From Smittium mucronatum (lineage: Eukaryota; Kickxellomycota; Harpellomycetes; Harpellales; Legeriomycetaceae): 37,456 nt of DNA. How positions within the stretch are numbered: position 1 is the first letter of the stretch; every line of letters starts with the position of its first letter. Positions 11,663-24,956 of the stretch are shown piece after piece. A program made the position numbers and the translations under genes. The notes under the pieces were generated by a model. The model saw only the letters and a program-made list of their open reading frames with translations. It searched no databases and had not been told where the DNA came from. The stretch spans positions 1 to 37,456 of the forward strand of contig LSSL01001141.1 in the NCBI GenBank assembly GCA_001953115.1. The letters run 5' to 3'.

Positions 11663-12122
11663 CATTAAACTAAAATTTCACACAGTTTTGTGCTATTCTT
11701 AGTTGGGAGTAGTGGAGACAGCCCACAGCGATTTGGAGGACAGAGATTCCAGAGAAGGGCCATCTAGAAACAGAAGAAGCCGACCATTTAACACAATTGA
11801 GACATATTCTAGTGCACAAGTCCAGCGTTTGACATTTAGAGTGACCTCGGCGTCTAACATCCATTTGTAGGAAAGCAATGTCGATCAAACCAACGCTTGG
11901 GTAGGAGCCTAATTTTATCAACTCTCTTTTAATTAGGCTCTAACTATCAATTCAACGGTTTCAAAATACTGCTTTATATTAGAAATGGACCTAATTCATG
12001 TCCCCTAAAGCTTCAGTCATATGCCTATTAGAAGCAATGCCACGGACGAAGGTCCTTCGGTTGGTATATTGTACCTTTTTTCCGTAGATACACAATTAGT
12101 AGTCCGGCAGAGGACTCATTGT
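11663..12122 (-). repeat. Degenerate dispersed repeat, copy 2 (inverted)
   Basis: This is the minus-strand counterpart of 2781-3221, about 8.4 kb away and inverted. An 83-codon frame (11921-11670) carries DLCTRICLNCVKW and the tail ISVLQIAVGCLHYS, which aligns with a tail readable in copy 1. Upstream, SSAGLLIVYLRKKGTIYQPK aligns with copy 1 around YQPKD. The frame is lost at several points by stops and shifts, so it is not a functional gene. The two cysteines in ICLNC may or may not be meaningful. Confidence 0.7.
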
Positions 12123-13119
12123 AGTTAGGGTAATAATCTATTCTATACGCCTTTTTCTTTTTATATTTTTTTAGTATAGTTTTTAATGACAATCTTGCAA
12201 TAAAACTCCGTTATAAAAAAAAAAAATTCTGTTACGGAAAAAAAAATATTTGAGAAAGTACATATATATAACGCTATTTATAAAATCATATTTATCTTCA
12301 GAAAAATGTAATAAAAAGTCATTAAATAGTTGTTTTTTTATTATAGAGGTTTTTTAAAAATCATAATAATTCATGTAATTCAAAAAGTTATTGAGATAAG
12401 AATAAATCATAATATTTTAAAAATTACGGTTAAAACATAAAAATATATCAGTTGGAATAATTGAATTGTTTTAGTATCAATTTGTTTCTATTAAAATTTA
12501 AAATTAAATAATTTAATGAGGAAATGGGAATTTGTGGTTTTTATTTGCTAAAAATACTTTATTTTTACATAAGAAAAACGCCTGGAATAGAAAATTTTAG
12601 ATAAAAATTGCGTTTAAAAAAAATAAAAGAAACATAATGAATATGGATTTAATATATAGATAATTTAATAATTTTTGCATTCTAAAAATTCTGTTTTAAT
12701 ATGAAATATATATATATATATATATATTAATATCTAAAATTTAATATACATTAAGAGACAAATTTTCGATAAAAAATCCCTTAGTGTTATTAAATTTAAA
12801 TATAAATCTAACTTATGTTTTATGGCATTTATACTACCTAAAAAATATAAAATAATATAAAATAAATAATCTTAGAATAAATTTTTATAAATTTATTTAT
12901 AAAATCGATTTCTTATTAAGGTTTGAGATTTAGATTGATCAAAATTTTGTATCCTAGTATTTTTTTGTGTTCGCAGACAAAAAAAAAACTTTTATAAATA
13001 TCTGCAGTAAGTCCTGAGGATATTAAATATTATATTTAAAAGATATTAAACTTCAAGAGTAAGTAACAGTATTTGAATTTGAATTTTTAAAGTTGATATT
13101 TTAGTACTGTTATCTTGTT
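12123..13119. other. AT-rich intergenic DNA with an (AT)n tract
   Basis: I see no supported gene. The only distinct element is the dinucleotide tract at about 12706-12727. Confidence 0.6.
12706..12727. repeat. (AT)n microsatellite
   Basis: About eleven AT repeats directly readable in the sequence. Confidence 0.9.
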
Positions 13120-13317
13120 TTAAAATAAATAAACCGTTAGAAAATATTTAGAAAGCACGAGGATCATAATTCCTGTTTCAAGTTGCTTTATATATATGAT
13201 ATTTGAACAGTAGTCGGGATGAATTTTTCGAAAATAAAACTCGTATAGAAATATTACAAATAAAAATACGTTCAAATTATAAAAATTTCCGAATTTTTTT
13301 AAAAATATTTGATTCAA
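13120..13317 (-). pseudogene. Small open frame, possibly a coding relic (65 aa)
   Basis: An ATG-initiated frame of 65 codons contains FRKIHPDYCSNIIYIKQLET, more protein-like than typical AT-rich noise, but it also carries hydrophobic F/L/I runs. There are no clear splice signals and no recognised domain. Chance cannot be excluded. Confidence 0.2.
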
Positions 13318-13353
13318 ATGAAAAATTTATTTATTTATTATTATTATTTTTAG

Positions 13354-13560
13354 GTGGGCTAAACAAAAAAAGATTGAAATAACATAAACTGATATGGATT
13401 ATATTACAAAATCTGCCCATCCACTAATAATGAATTCGGAATTTCTAATAAAAGAAACGGGGAAAAAATGATTAGCACAAAATAAAGATATAGTAATTAT
13501 TCGTAATTATTCTAAGGAAAATATCGATTAAACTAGTGGTCTTTATTCTCTGTTTTTTTC
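13354..13560 (+). pseudogene. Decayed coding exon, 69 codons with three stops
   Basis: After an acceptor (TTTTTAG ending at 13353) one frame reads WAKQKKIEIT, stop, MDYITKSAHPLIMNSEFLIK continuing to ETGKK, stop, LAQNKDIVIIRNYSKENID, stop, TSGLYSLF. Three stops in 69 codons is few for DNA this AT-rich, and the segments look like one soluble protein. The protein is not recognised. It may belong to the same lost gene set as 9308-10545. Confidence 0.4.
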
Positions 13561-16500
13561 TAAAAATTGTTTTAAGCTTAATCTCAATTATTGATGAAAT
13601 ATATCCTAGCTTTTATATAGAGATTGATATTTCAATAAAAGATTTCAGCTTTTTAAAAAACATACCAATAATATATAATTAGAAAAATTTTTTGAACCAT
13701 AAATGCTCTGAATTTTGAAAATTCATACTCCCCAGTGAAATTTTTTATGAAAGATGCACTTTCATCTACTTTGAATTTTTTTTTATTTAAACACGGTTAC
13801 ATCCCTATCACCCCTTCATTATTTATATTAAAAAATATATATATCAACCAAATTTAACAAGAAACTAATTTAAAGAAAAATCCATGGATACTGATAAAAC
13901 ACTTATTTTGCATCAAAAACTAAAATCAGGTTCAAGAAAGTTTAAAAAAATCAAATTTCAGCCTGAAATCAGTATCAATTCTAAAAAAAAAAAAATCGAC
14001 TAAAATTTTTACATTTACTATATATTTTAATTAACATGGAGATTATAAGTGATTTTTAAATTTATCTACGAATTTTTTTTAGTAAAATTATCAACACGAA
14101 ATTTATTTTGATAAATTACAAAATTAAATGATTTTATTTCCTAAATAAATTGAAATAAAGAAAAATTATTAATCAAATAAAAAGGTGGAGAGGAAAAAAA
14201 TGAATACAAAAGACGGATTTAAGTGATGATAAAGTGGTGGGAAATATAAAAAGGTAAATATTTATCAATTAACTTTATTCTCATATCTGACATGAAACCT
14301 TTTTAAAAAAAAATCTATAAAAATTACGATTAATAATTTCATTTCTAATAATTTTCATATCTTATATATATTGTGTTTCTATTTTTTATTTTTGATAAAA
14401 AAATTCGTATTTAAAATAGGATATATAAATTTTATTCAAATTTTATTGTATTTTTTCAGAGTTTTTCCAGAATTTATATCTTTTTTTTTTATTAAAATTA
14501 GGTTTTCTGGCTTATAAATAATTATTATTCGTACAATTCAAAATCATTTTCATGTTCTATAATATTAGATTGTAAAAAATCCTTTTTTAGGGGATAAAAT
14601 TAGTTGTATTAAATATTGATGTGTTATTTCGTGTGTGAAATTTTTTTTTTTAACCTATACGTTTTTTTTCATAAAAAAATTATTTTAATGATTATATAAA
14701 AAGTGCAAATGAATTTTTTTTTATTTTTATATTTTTAAAAAATTAACTCGTTTTGAGCTTAGAATATTTTAGAGAGTATGATAGGATTTTTTTTAAAAAA
14801 ACTAAATATAAACAAAAAATGGGCAAAAAAATATTTATCTTGTTTTAAAATATTCATTTTTTTGAAATAATAGGCTCTGTGATTTTTAAAAACAATTTTA
14901 TTACGAATGGATAAAAATCAGTATCTTATAAAAGTGAATAGGAATGTGAATAATTTTTGTTTATATACACTATTTAGCATATTTTATTTTTATACTGCTA
15001 TAAATATTAAATTTTCAAATATTTTTTACTCTCCCAATGCTTCAGAAACTTTTTTCGTTTAAAAATTGATAAAAAGTTTTGGCTTTTTGTATAAATAAAA
15101 TATTTTATATTAGTCTTTAGAGTTTTAAAACTTTAATTCAATATTCAAAATTTTGTATTATTTATTTGGCTATTCAATCTTTTCATATTTTTTTATACAT
15201 ATTAAAAATATAATAACAAGTTTTATACTTTATATATAATATTCTTTTGCTTTAACGTACAAACAGGAAAAGCGGAAATTCTTTATTATATTTCCAAAAA
15301 AAATTTAGAAAAATTATATTGTAGCTCTTAAATAAACACAATGCTACATCTTTGTCGTAAAATATAATAATGATAATATCGATGTATATTTAAACCTATT
15401 TTTTTATCGCAAATTTATTGTAAAAGGTTAAAACTGATATTTTAACCCAAAATGGATTTTATATTTGGAAATTGCTCATATAAAAAAAAAATTTGAAAAA
15501 AAAACTCGGATGAAAATTTGTCCTCATCTCACAAAAATAAGTGTAAACTCCCAATAAACCTCAAAAATTGGCGATTTATAAAAAAAGATACCGAAAAAAT
15601 AAATACTTTTTTAATGAAAGAAAACTTCCATAACTAATGACTAAAAAAAGATTTCCCAATTTCACGGATTGTATAATTAACTCATCTTATTTATTATTAA
15701 TATAGTTGTTTTATATATAATTTTAGTGCTATATAGCTTTTAGATTTTTGGAAATTTAATATATTAATATATTAATACTAATTTCTTTTATAATATTTAT
15801 ACCCTTAACATCAATAAGATATTTAGGAAAAGAAAAAATGTGAAAATTATTTAAAAAATCTTTATCTCTATATAATTACGATATTTTGACTTAGTCCCAA
15901 TGTATATTTATGTCAAATAAAAGGATAAATATATATAAGATAAAATAAATTTATAAATTTTATTCTCATAGAATCCGAATTTAGGAAAATAAATTTTGAT
16001 AGATTTCATTATTATTTTTTTGGTTTAATTATCTTGAAAAAAATTTTTACCTAAAATAATATATAAAATCCAATAAAAATTATTGGGTGACTTTTAAAAA
16101 AATAATCAATGATATAAATTGGAAATGTTCTCAATATAATATGTAAGCTTGTATTCATTTTCGCTTTATTCCTAACTGAATATATGCATTTTTTTTGTTT
16201 TTCAAGTTTTTTTCTGTTAAATTTTTTTTTATTTCATTGAGCAAACCATTTATAAAAATAAATTGAATCATAAATTTATTGCGTAATAATATCTCAAATA
16301 ATTTGTTCAATTTATAAAATACATAGATTACTTACTAATCTTGTAAATATCATGAGTTTTTTTGTTATTAAAAACTTAATAATAAAGCATATTAAATTAA
16401 AATTTACTCTTTAATTACTTAAAGTTTAACTGTTTTATTAATTAATATTTCATAGTATAAATCGGGATAAAAATGTAAATGTATCAATTATTTTTGACAA

Positions 16501-19500
16501 ATATGATCAATTTTTAAAATTAATAAAAACGATCATTTAATTTTTTTATTTAATTAATTATTTTGCTGCATATTGACGTGTTATTTTCTATATCAATTAT
16601 TATTATTATTGAAAATATGAATAAATAGATGTTTTTATATGAAGTCTAATTGCTTTAAGATGGAGTTTTATAATTTATATTAAATCTCGGTTTTTTTTTA
16701 TCAAAAATATGTTAAATTATGTATCAAGTTTAAAATCGAATAAAAATGGGTTCTTTTTTTAATTAATTTATACTTTTATATGGAAATTATTTAATTTTTT
16801 AGAAAATGTGTTTTAATTGGGTTCAGGTTAGTTTTATTAATGAATTTTTACATCTAATGTGGTTGAAATTTCAATATTTTTTTTGGAAAAAATTTTAAAT
16901 TTAAAAAACAAATTTGTTTTATGAACTTTCGTGGTAAACTGATATTATATTTTTTGGTTTTACTTTGAATCTGATGTGTTATAATGATAATTAATGACTC
17001 GTGTTTAGAATTTCTTTTTTATATATTTCAAATAAAAAATTTAAATTTTATCCAATATATTAATTCAGATTTTAAATCTGATCATAAGTAAAATTCATGC
17101 CCTTAGAAGGTTATTTTTTGAAAAATATATGCTAAATTCATTTCTATCTTAATAGTTATTTTGATTAAAAATAGACAAAAGATTCTCAAAATTAATCTAG
17201 TTGTCCTCAAGGGAATAAAAACTAAATTATGATTTTTTTGCAAGATAAAGTTCCAATTTATATTGAACTAAAATTAATATATATCATTTCCAATTTAATT
17301 ATAATCTGCATAACATTGCTTTAATTAGCTTTTGACTTTTTTTTTCTGGGAATAAAAAAATAATATCTGTATTTAATCTCGATTTATCAAATAAGATACT
17401 ACTTTATAAATACAATTTATAAGTAAAGTATGTCAAAACTTGATATTTTTTTAATAAAAAAAATTTTAATTTTGAAATTTTTTGAAAATTGAAATTACTC
17501 TTATAATTGGTAAAAGAATATTTGTAGTCGTTTATAAATATATCTGTTTAAATTGAAATATATAAGATGGAATAGAATATTTTCCGATAAACCAATAAAA
17601 ATCTTATTAACTTTCATTAATTAAATAATCCTAGTTGTTTATCATATTCCCTACTAAAAGGATGTCGATTTTAATTGAAAATAAATTATTTCGTAAAAAA
17701 TCTCTATTTAATTAAAAATATTAAAATTATACAATGAACCACTTAATATGTTGACCCAAAATTTTGAAAAAAAGAATTAATTTTACGTCATTTTGAGAAA
17801 AAACCCAAATTTTTATTAGAAAAACCGAGTTTTGAAATAAACTATAAAATGTTATTTTCTCGAGGCCATTTTAAGTCACAGCTAATAAAACCACAATTTT
17901 TATAAGTGGATCCCAATTTCTCTCTATTTTAGATGTTAAATAAATTCGGTAAAACTCGATGATTTGAAGTTAAGAAAACGGATTTATGGGGAATATCGGT
18001 GGTTTTTTTTGTTCTTTTAATAAAAATCATTTAATTATTATCTAGACTTTCATTTATCACTTTATAGTAGATAATTCAAAAAATGGTATTTATTTCTCAT
18101 TCGATTTTAAAATTGGAATAGAAATATATGTATTTTATCGGATAAATTAATAAAATGAACCAATAAATATGAAAAATATACGCAAATAGGAATGAGGAAA
18201 AATTTTTGCAGTAAAGGGTTAAATCTTAATAAAATAATTTAATGGGGAAAGATTTTGTTTATTTAATTTATCTCGGCCAATTTAATCTAATTTAATCTAA
18301 AAAATTGCAACTCTTTATTTAAGTTGAAAAACTTCGACAGTAGATTTGATACATTTGAAAAATTATGTGTCTTTTTACGTCTCTTTAAGAATTTGAATTT
18401 TATAAAACCATTATAATTTTATTATAGAAAATTCTCTAATTAGTATTACTCAAAAATAAGAACCACACTAGTAAATAAAAAAATATTTTTAACAAGGATG
18501 AAGCTATGTAGAGTACAATTTAGGGTCCTAAATAAAAGGAAAAAATAACCAAAATGATAGCAAAAAAACTAAAATTCTTAAATTCATAGTTCATTTGGGC
18601 AGAATTTACTTGAAAAAGGTTTGTTTTTATTATCAAATAGCGCAATTTTACAAAAACCCAAAAAAAGCTAAATTCATCCAATGAAATTTTCACGCAAAAT
18701 TTCAGATATTATAGACAGCTTAGAATTCATTTAAAACTTCTTTTGGTTTTATTTACTATGTTAAAACGGGCTCTAGAAAAAAATTACACAAATTTACTTT
18801 AAAGCTATATTTTCCGAGTAAATTTTTCTTTTTTACTCTGATTTTTCGATTTAAGTAATATTTTCGATTTTTAAATCATCTTTAATCGTAAGGAATTTAC
18901 AAAATAAGGTATTTTTTCATTTTTTTGATATAACTTTTATTACTGAAATAAATAAATATTTAACACTATATTTTTTAGGAGTATAGTCTAAATTCGTGTA
19001 AAACTTATTCTAATAAAATCTGGTTCTGAATTAATCATAATAAAACTTTGGACATATGGATTCACATCTGGTATTTATAATAAAGTTAAAATATTACTAA
19101 TATTAAAATATATTTAGATAATCCGTAAAATTAATGGATATTTTTTTTGTTTTTTAGTTTAAATTATTCATATATATGGGGGAAAAAAGAATTTTTTTAA
19201 ATATAATTTTCGTTTTTAGGTTGAAAATTCGGATAAAAACATCACCTAAAACAAAAAAAAAATTCGAAAAAAAGAACATGAAAATCGATTGAAATTTTGT
19301 GTATAATCAATTAATTAACAAAAAAATGCATACACATTATTCTGGATATAATTTTTTAGGCTGAGCCTGTATTGCATTTCTTATCTAAAAAAGTATCAAT
19401 CTTGAAAAAATATAGTTCTTTTATTCATAAATATGATTACTTCCAAGTTTTATTAAGAGATATTCTAACCTCCTCTGAATAAAGCCTAACCCCAGCTTTA

Positions 19501-19711
19501 CTCCTTAAAAAATCCGAATTTTTTTCTAAATTTAGTTTATTCAGCCTGAAGTGGTAATAATTTGAATCGATTGATAATTTATACGCAGTGCGTAGTATCA
19601 TTAAATTATTTTTAAATTAATAAATACCAATACTTTCATGCTCTATTATAATCTGATAAAAGTCTTAAGTATTTGAGGTTTTATCTAGTTTAATAAAAAT
19701 AAATATATAAA
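13561..19711. other. Long AT-rich intergenic desert
   Basis: More than 6 kb of A/T runs with dense stops in all frames. I find no gene, RNA or defined repeat. Around 19200-19510 the minus strand has a few coding-like words (for example GLGFIQRRLEYLLIKLGSN) without a structure that I can support. Confidence 0.6.
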
Positions 19712-19933
19712 GTGTCTATAAGAAAAAATGATCCAAGTTTTTTCTTTATAAAAACTTGGGGGAAAGTTGGTTTCAAAGATCTAAAAAGCTTCGGAGATTT
19801 CAGAAAATCCGAATTTTTAATTAAAATAACCGACTTTATAATATATATGATATTAATTTATGCGAATTACACATATATATTTGTAAAGGGCCCCAAATAT
19901 GGTATTAAAACCAAAGTCATTCTCACTTTATAG
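19712..19933 (+). pseudogene. Small coding-like frame (73 codons)
   Basis: The frame is open for 73 codons to TAG. It has no ATG at its start and contains FIKTWGKVGFKDLKSFGDF, followed by a hydrophobic stretch and FVKGPKYGIKTK. The first half is protein-like. Without a start, splice partners or a homologue I treat it as a possible relic. Confidence 0.25.
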
Positions 19934-20685
19934 ATCTATATATTCAGAATATAACAATTAGTGTTATAGATATTATAATAAGAATAAATAATTTAAAGAA
20001 ATTAATACTTAAAAATCTTGAAAAAAAAAAAAATTAATATTTTTATGAAAGATTTAATGATTATCATGATGCTTAGAAGACATATTCTTAATAAAATCGC
20101 CAAACTAAAATATAAAACTCCTAAATAAAGATTATAGAATTAATGTGGAAATTTCAGAAATAAATCTTTGCCCTAATGTTAATCATTAAAAACTCTTTGG
20201 TATTATTATAACTTTTCTTACACTTTCTTCATTACATATAATAAATTTGCTTGTTCCTTTTTGGGCGCCTTAATATAATTTTAACCTATAAAAGACGATA
20301 TTATATAAAAAATTACAATTAATAAGATTGTGGTTGGTAAAATTGATAAAATGAGCTCTTGAAATAAGATATGTTAGAAAGCTAACAAATATACAAATAT
20401 TTACTATTATATTATTCACTCGGAATTATAAATAATATTATCCATATAAAAAAAATCGTAATTTCTTAAGACTGTCAATTTTTTATCGAAAGGTTTGAAG
20501 AAATGAGAGAATCAATTTGTATGTTAGATAATTTATTAGATATAAATTTTGTGCGATGATTATCTAAAACATGATCATTAATGCAGCAAATTTAGTTAGA
20601 ATTATTATTATCCAAAATAAATAAATAAATAAATTTTGTTTGCTCAAGCATTTATTGATAATAATAAAAAAATAAAACTTTTGTT

Positions 20686-20898
20686 TTAAAAATTAATTAT
20701 ATAAATAGTTTTCAATCTTGAAAAAAATCGATATTTCATACCTTTTGCTGTGTGTATTTTTTTGGAAGAGGGATTGAGGGATATTATCTTTAAAATAATT
20801 TTACAGTAAAAAAAAGAGGGTTTGATGTTTTTATTATAATAATAAGTTAAATATAGTCTTCCAAAAAGAAAGGCCGTTTTAAAATTCGTGAAAATCAA
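20686..20898 (-). pseudogene. Small minus-strand frame (70 codons), doubtful
   Basis: An ATG frame carries NPSSKKIHTAKGMKYRFFSR near its C-terminal third and aromatic-rich sequence before it. It is isolated, with no splice signals noticed and no recognised family. It may be chance. Confidence 0.2.
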
Positions 20899-21533
20899 AA
20901 AATTTGTTCTATAAAAAATGAAAGTTGATGAGAGTAATTCTACTAAAAATAATTAATTCTTTTTTTCTTTGATGCAATGAAGCTAGATGGATTTTCAAAT
21001 GTTTATTTAAATTTCCCATTATTATTTGTTTAATTTTTTTTCAAAAAAATTCAAAGGGAAGATACCTCTAGATATTTCTGAGAATAAATGCGGATTAATT
21101 AGTAAATTTTGTAATAAATATAAAATTTCGACTTTTTAGTCCAAAATATTGGTTTTAAAAATTTCTTGAACTCTTCTGGTGTTGATTTTAAATTATTCTA
21201 TATAAAATCGAGATTTTTTGCTATTTAACTGAACCAATTTTAATGCCTAAATAATTATATTGAGCATTTTAAACTGTTAATAGAGGATTAAGTTCGGAAA
21301 CTGTTTTCAAAAAAGCCTTTCATCAATATAATATATTTGGTATAATCCTTCCAAGTATAAACAGAAAATAAAATAGCCGATTAAATGCGATATTATAATA
21401 TTTTGGATAAAATATTATTATTAATAAAAAAGATATTGTGCCTCAAATAATAAAAGATAAAAGTGATCCGCTTCACAAAATCTTTGATTTTACCCATGAA
21501 AATATGTATTTTAAACAGGCATATATTTTATAG

Positions 21534-21570
21534 AATAATAATAATAATAATAATAATAATAGTAATAATT
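21534..21570. repeat. (AAT)n microsatellite
   Basis: About twelve trinucleotide units with a single A-to-G change near the end. Confidence 0.9.
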
Positions 21571-21886
21571 CATGGTTGATAGTATGGAAATAATTTGGCG
21601 CACAAGCCCCTATTTTCAAAGAAATTAATTTATTTAAATATCTTATGCGCAATGTAGAATTTAAAATCGGAAATCTACCTTTTCATATCCTCAACCAATA
21701 TATTTCTTACTCACTTATTCAAAAATCAATTTATTATACATAATTCAAAAATTTATAAGAACTATAAGAGACGTTTTTATGTTTATTTTCATATGGCTTG
21801 CGATATAAAAGTATATTGATTAGTGTTTTGAAAAAAAAATAAATAGGGAATTTCTTTTTAGTATTTAAATTTTTTATAAAGCTTTT

Positions 21887-21895
21887 AAAAAAAAA
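21887..21895 (-). terminator. RNA polymerase III terminator of tRNA-Cys
   Basis: Nine consecutive T residues on the tRNA strand begin 16 bases after the tRNA 3' end, a typical Pol III stop. Confidence 0.7.
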
Positions 21896-21911
21896 CATCA
21901 CAAGAACTTAG

Positions 21912-21983
21912 AGGACCGACCGTGGATTGAACACGGGACCATCCGATCTGCAATCGGAAGCTCTACCGCTGAGCTATCGATCC
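21912..21983 (-). tRNA. tRNA-Cys (anticodon GCA)
   Basis: A complete 72-nt cloverleaf can be folded by hand. The acceptor stem is GGATCGA/TCGGTCC (one G-T pair), the D arm GCTC/GAGC with loop AGCGGTA, the anticodon stem TCCGA/TCGGA with loop TTGCAGA, the variable loop TGGTC, and the T arm CCGTG/CACGG with loop TTCAATC. The discriminator base is U, as expected for cysteine tRNAs. There is no intron and no encoded CCA, as in eukaryotic nuclear tRNA genes. The internal A and B boxes are intact. Confidence 0.96.
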
Positions 21984-22328
21984 GTGCGGGCAGGAAATCA
22001 AGTTTTTTTTTATATTTTTAAATATTTGATGTTTAAAATTTGAAATTTCATATTTACTTTATAGAAAAATCCAAAAAAAAAGGTGCTTAACTGTAATACC
22101 TTTTATCATTCCACGAAAACTACTTAAGCCAATTTTATTGGAACAAAAATTTTTTAACCATTTTAACCATATATAGATTCATACTTGAGATAATAGATAA
22201 TATTGGATTTTAATCGACCTCTTTTCAGTATGAAATATGAATAATATTCTCCTAGCCTTTTACATTAATTTTAATTAACTTCTCTGATAAGTCGAGCTAC
22301 ATTAATCCCTCCCTTGAAAGATAATTAA

Positions 22329-22673
22329 TTGAACAATTTAATTATTAGTGTTCAAACCGCAAATCCATTGTTAAACTTTAATTCACTAAACAAAATTTTG
22401 ATTTACTCCACAAATGAATTTATTTTTAAAATTTTGCATTCAAATAATAAATATGAATCTTTTAACTTGAATAAATATAAACAAGAGTTTTATTCTAATA
22501 TTTTAAGAAGGAAAAGGATTATTTTGACCTCCTTTTTTATGGAAGAAGAAATTTTTTCACTTATTATTCGATTGTAGAAGTTTTTATTGGATAGTATAGT
22601 TCCACTTCTTAAAAAAGAGCTAAAAATAAATTTAGTTGATTTTTTCTTATTATTAAGAGAAGACCTTGTGTAA
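22329..22673 (+). pseudogene. Coding-like frame with one internal stop (about 114 codons)
   Basis: A frame open for 82 codons (with ESFNLNKYKQEFYSNILRRK) ends at TAG (22575-22577). It then continues in the same frame as KFLLDSIVPLLKKELKINLV followed by DFFLLLREDLV to TAA at 22671-22673. The second segment is strongly helix- and protein-like. The single stop suggests a fairly young break, or two exons that I cannot connect. No start ATG and no recognised family. Confidence 0.35.
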
Positions 22674-22676
22674 AAG

Positions 22677-22766
22677 ATAAAAAAATACAAAAAATAGTAT
22701 TAGTAATTAAATAGTATAAAAAAATACAAAAAATAGTATTAGTAATTAAATAGTATAAAAAAAATT
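22677..22766. repeat. Tandem duplication, 39-bp unit
   Basis: A 39-bp unit beginning ATAAAAAAATACAAAAAATA occurs at 22677-22715 and, without change, at 22716-22754, then breaks off about a dozen bases into a third copy. Confidence 0.9.
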
Positions 22767-23046
22767 AAAAATTACTCTGATAAGTAGCCATGTTTTATAA
22801 ATATACTTAAACTAGATGATTTATAAGTAAATATCCCCACTAATCCTTTTTAATTAGATATTTATCCAATAATAATAGAATTTTTTTGTTTCAAATGCTG
22901 TTCTCCTTTTTCTAACTTCTTTTTTTAAGTATTACTGTTTTTTTATTCTATTTCAGTCGTAAAAAATGCATTACTCTAAAATTTAGTGGAAACATAAATA
23001 TATGAAAATCGATCAAATGTATAAAAATTTCGCATATTATTTATAG

Positions 23047-23101
23047 ATTTTCAATGGATTATCCACAATCGTTCTTAGCTGTATTGAATAACTCTCTCGA
23101 G
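23047..23101 (+). pseudogene. Exon-like block with both splice signals
   Basis: TTATAG precedes and GTAACA follows a 55-base block reading FSMDYPQSFLAVLNNSLE without a stop. It lies on the same strand as 22329-22673 and may be another exon of the same decayed gene. Confidence 0.3.
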
Positions 23102-23605
23102 GTAACAATATGAAATCATAGTGATCATCTTTAGTACATGTTGTTTTTTTTGAGATATTTTATTGATGATAGAGGTCACATTGATATTATCTTGTGAATT
23201 CAGAATAAATTCAGGCGCTTGAGTGTGTCTTTAGGCTTTATGCCATATATTATTTCTTGATATAACTAGCCGGATTTTTTTTTCAAGCTTAAATATGGCT
23301 TATTACTAATGATGGATCATTTGTTAAAACTTTGAAAATCGTTAATTTTTATATATTTTACAATTTTTTGAGAAACTGTGAAATTTAGCTTCCTTTTTTC
23401 TACAAAAAGATATATCTTGAACTAAATACTCTTCTATTATGCTTATTAGTGTATATGTGCCACATTAATTACAATTTTCTATAAATTTTAATTGACAGGG
23501 AGAAAATTTACTAAATTTTTTATTACGATATTTTAAAGATACTATTTTTTGTAAGGCCAATTCAACAGAGATTAAAAAGTTTTTGGAAGTTTCTTAAATT
23601 TTTAA

Positions 23606-23697
23606 ATAGTGTTTAACGTTGGTTTGAAAGATAATAAATCCACTTTTGGTGAAAATTTCGACTTTTTGTTCGTGCTTATTTCCTATTTGAATAGATA
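23606..23697 (+). pseudogene. Short coding-like fragment
   Basis: Thirty open codons read NVGLKDNKSTFGENFDFLFV and end at TAA, with stops just upstream in the same frame. It is grouped by strand and neighbourhood with the fragments from 22329 on. Confidence 0.25.
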
Positions 23698-23866
23698 AAT
23701 TCTACAGAACGAATATACCTTTTAAAAATTATATATAATAACGATTCATGAAATTAATTTCTTCAGAAATTTCCATAATTTTATTCTAAACTCTTGTTTT
23801 TTATATATTGAATCGCTGGCGTAAATTTTTATGTAAGATTTCGAGGGCAGATTGGGGTTAGTTAAT

Positions 23867-23878
23867 CCCCCCCCCCCC
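23867..23878. repeat. Homopolymer C12
   Basis: Twelve consecutive C residues in AT-rich DNA. Confidence 0.9.
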
Positions 23879-24956
23879 ATCCTGTAACTCTCGATTTCAT
23901 GAGATAAATCATTTTCATTCTTTTGGATATTTAATTTTGAAAAAAATAATATCTATTTTATATTTTTTTTTAAATTGAATTATCTACAAGTATTCATTTC
24001 GGTCCGAAAAAATCTTGTGAAAAATATCACACTCAGAAATTTAATACAAATATTTAACCCAAAAAGTGTAGATCTTTGTTTTCACGCATCAATTATTTTG
24101 TAATGTTTATAGAAAAATATTTTTATTGTCATAGCATTTATAAAATCATTATAATGTTTATTTATTAAAAAGAGTTGAAATTTAGCTTTTACATTTTTTT
24201 TTGAAATATAAAGCTATTAAATGAGTGGAAAAATATTCTTTATTAATTTTATCAAAACCATTACATTTATTTTATTTGAATGGATTTAATAATCTATCAC
24301 GTCTATATTATATATATATTATTCTTCAAGCCATCTTATCTCAAAAAAATTGCCTATGAATAAAAATAAACTCAATTTTGATCAAAGCTTAAAAACGAAA
24401 TTATATTTTAAAAAAAACCAGTATTTTAATAGATTTAAAATTCTATTAATTCATTAGATTTTTTTTGTAAATAAAAATAATATCAATTTTTTTAACGGAA
24501 TGAAATATCTTTTACTTAAAAAAGGCATTTTTTTGGATATTAAGAATCTTATTAAGGATTAAGTTTGCAATAATTAAATAAAAAATACTATTATATATAA
24601 AAATATTTATTAAGAAAAAATTTAAACTCAAAACCTAGCAAATTTATTTTTACTTTATAATTCTTTGATATCTTTATTATTTAATACATTTTCTAATTCG
24701 AGATTTTTTCTTGTATAAGCCCATTCAACAAAACCTCTCCATTTAGTTATTTTTTAAAAAAATCATATAAAAATTTTCTTTACCCATTTCATTTATTTTC
24801 AGGCCAGTAAATTATATTAATCAGAATTAAATAGATATATATACGACAATATTAAAATGAAACCTTAATTATTTGCAATTAGTTTTAAATGATAAAAATG
24901 ACCTACTATGGGGATAAAGTTTTAGCCATTTTTTTTTCGCAGAGTTTTTTTTAAAC
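23879..24956. other. AT-rich intergenic DNA
   Basis: No gene, RNA or distinct repeat is supported. T runs and dense stops dominate. Confidence 0.6.

Noticed and set aside
9308..13560. A variant genetic code, with stops read as amino acids, to explain the interrupted frames
   Set aside because: CSE1, RPN1 and TFIIA-gamma use TAG and TAA as real stops and contain no internal stops, and all three stop codons interrupt the relics.
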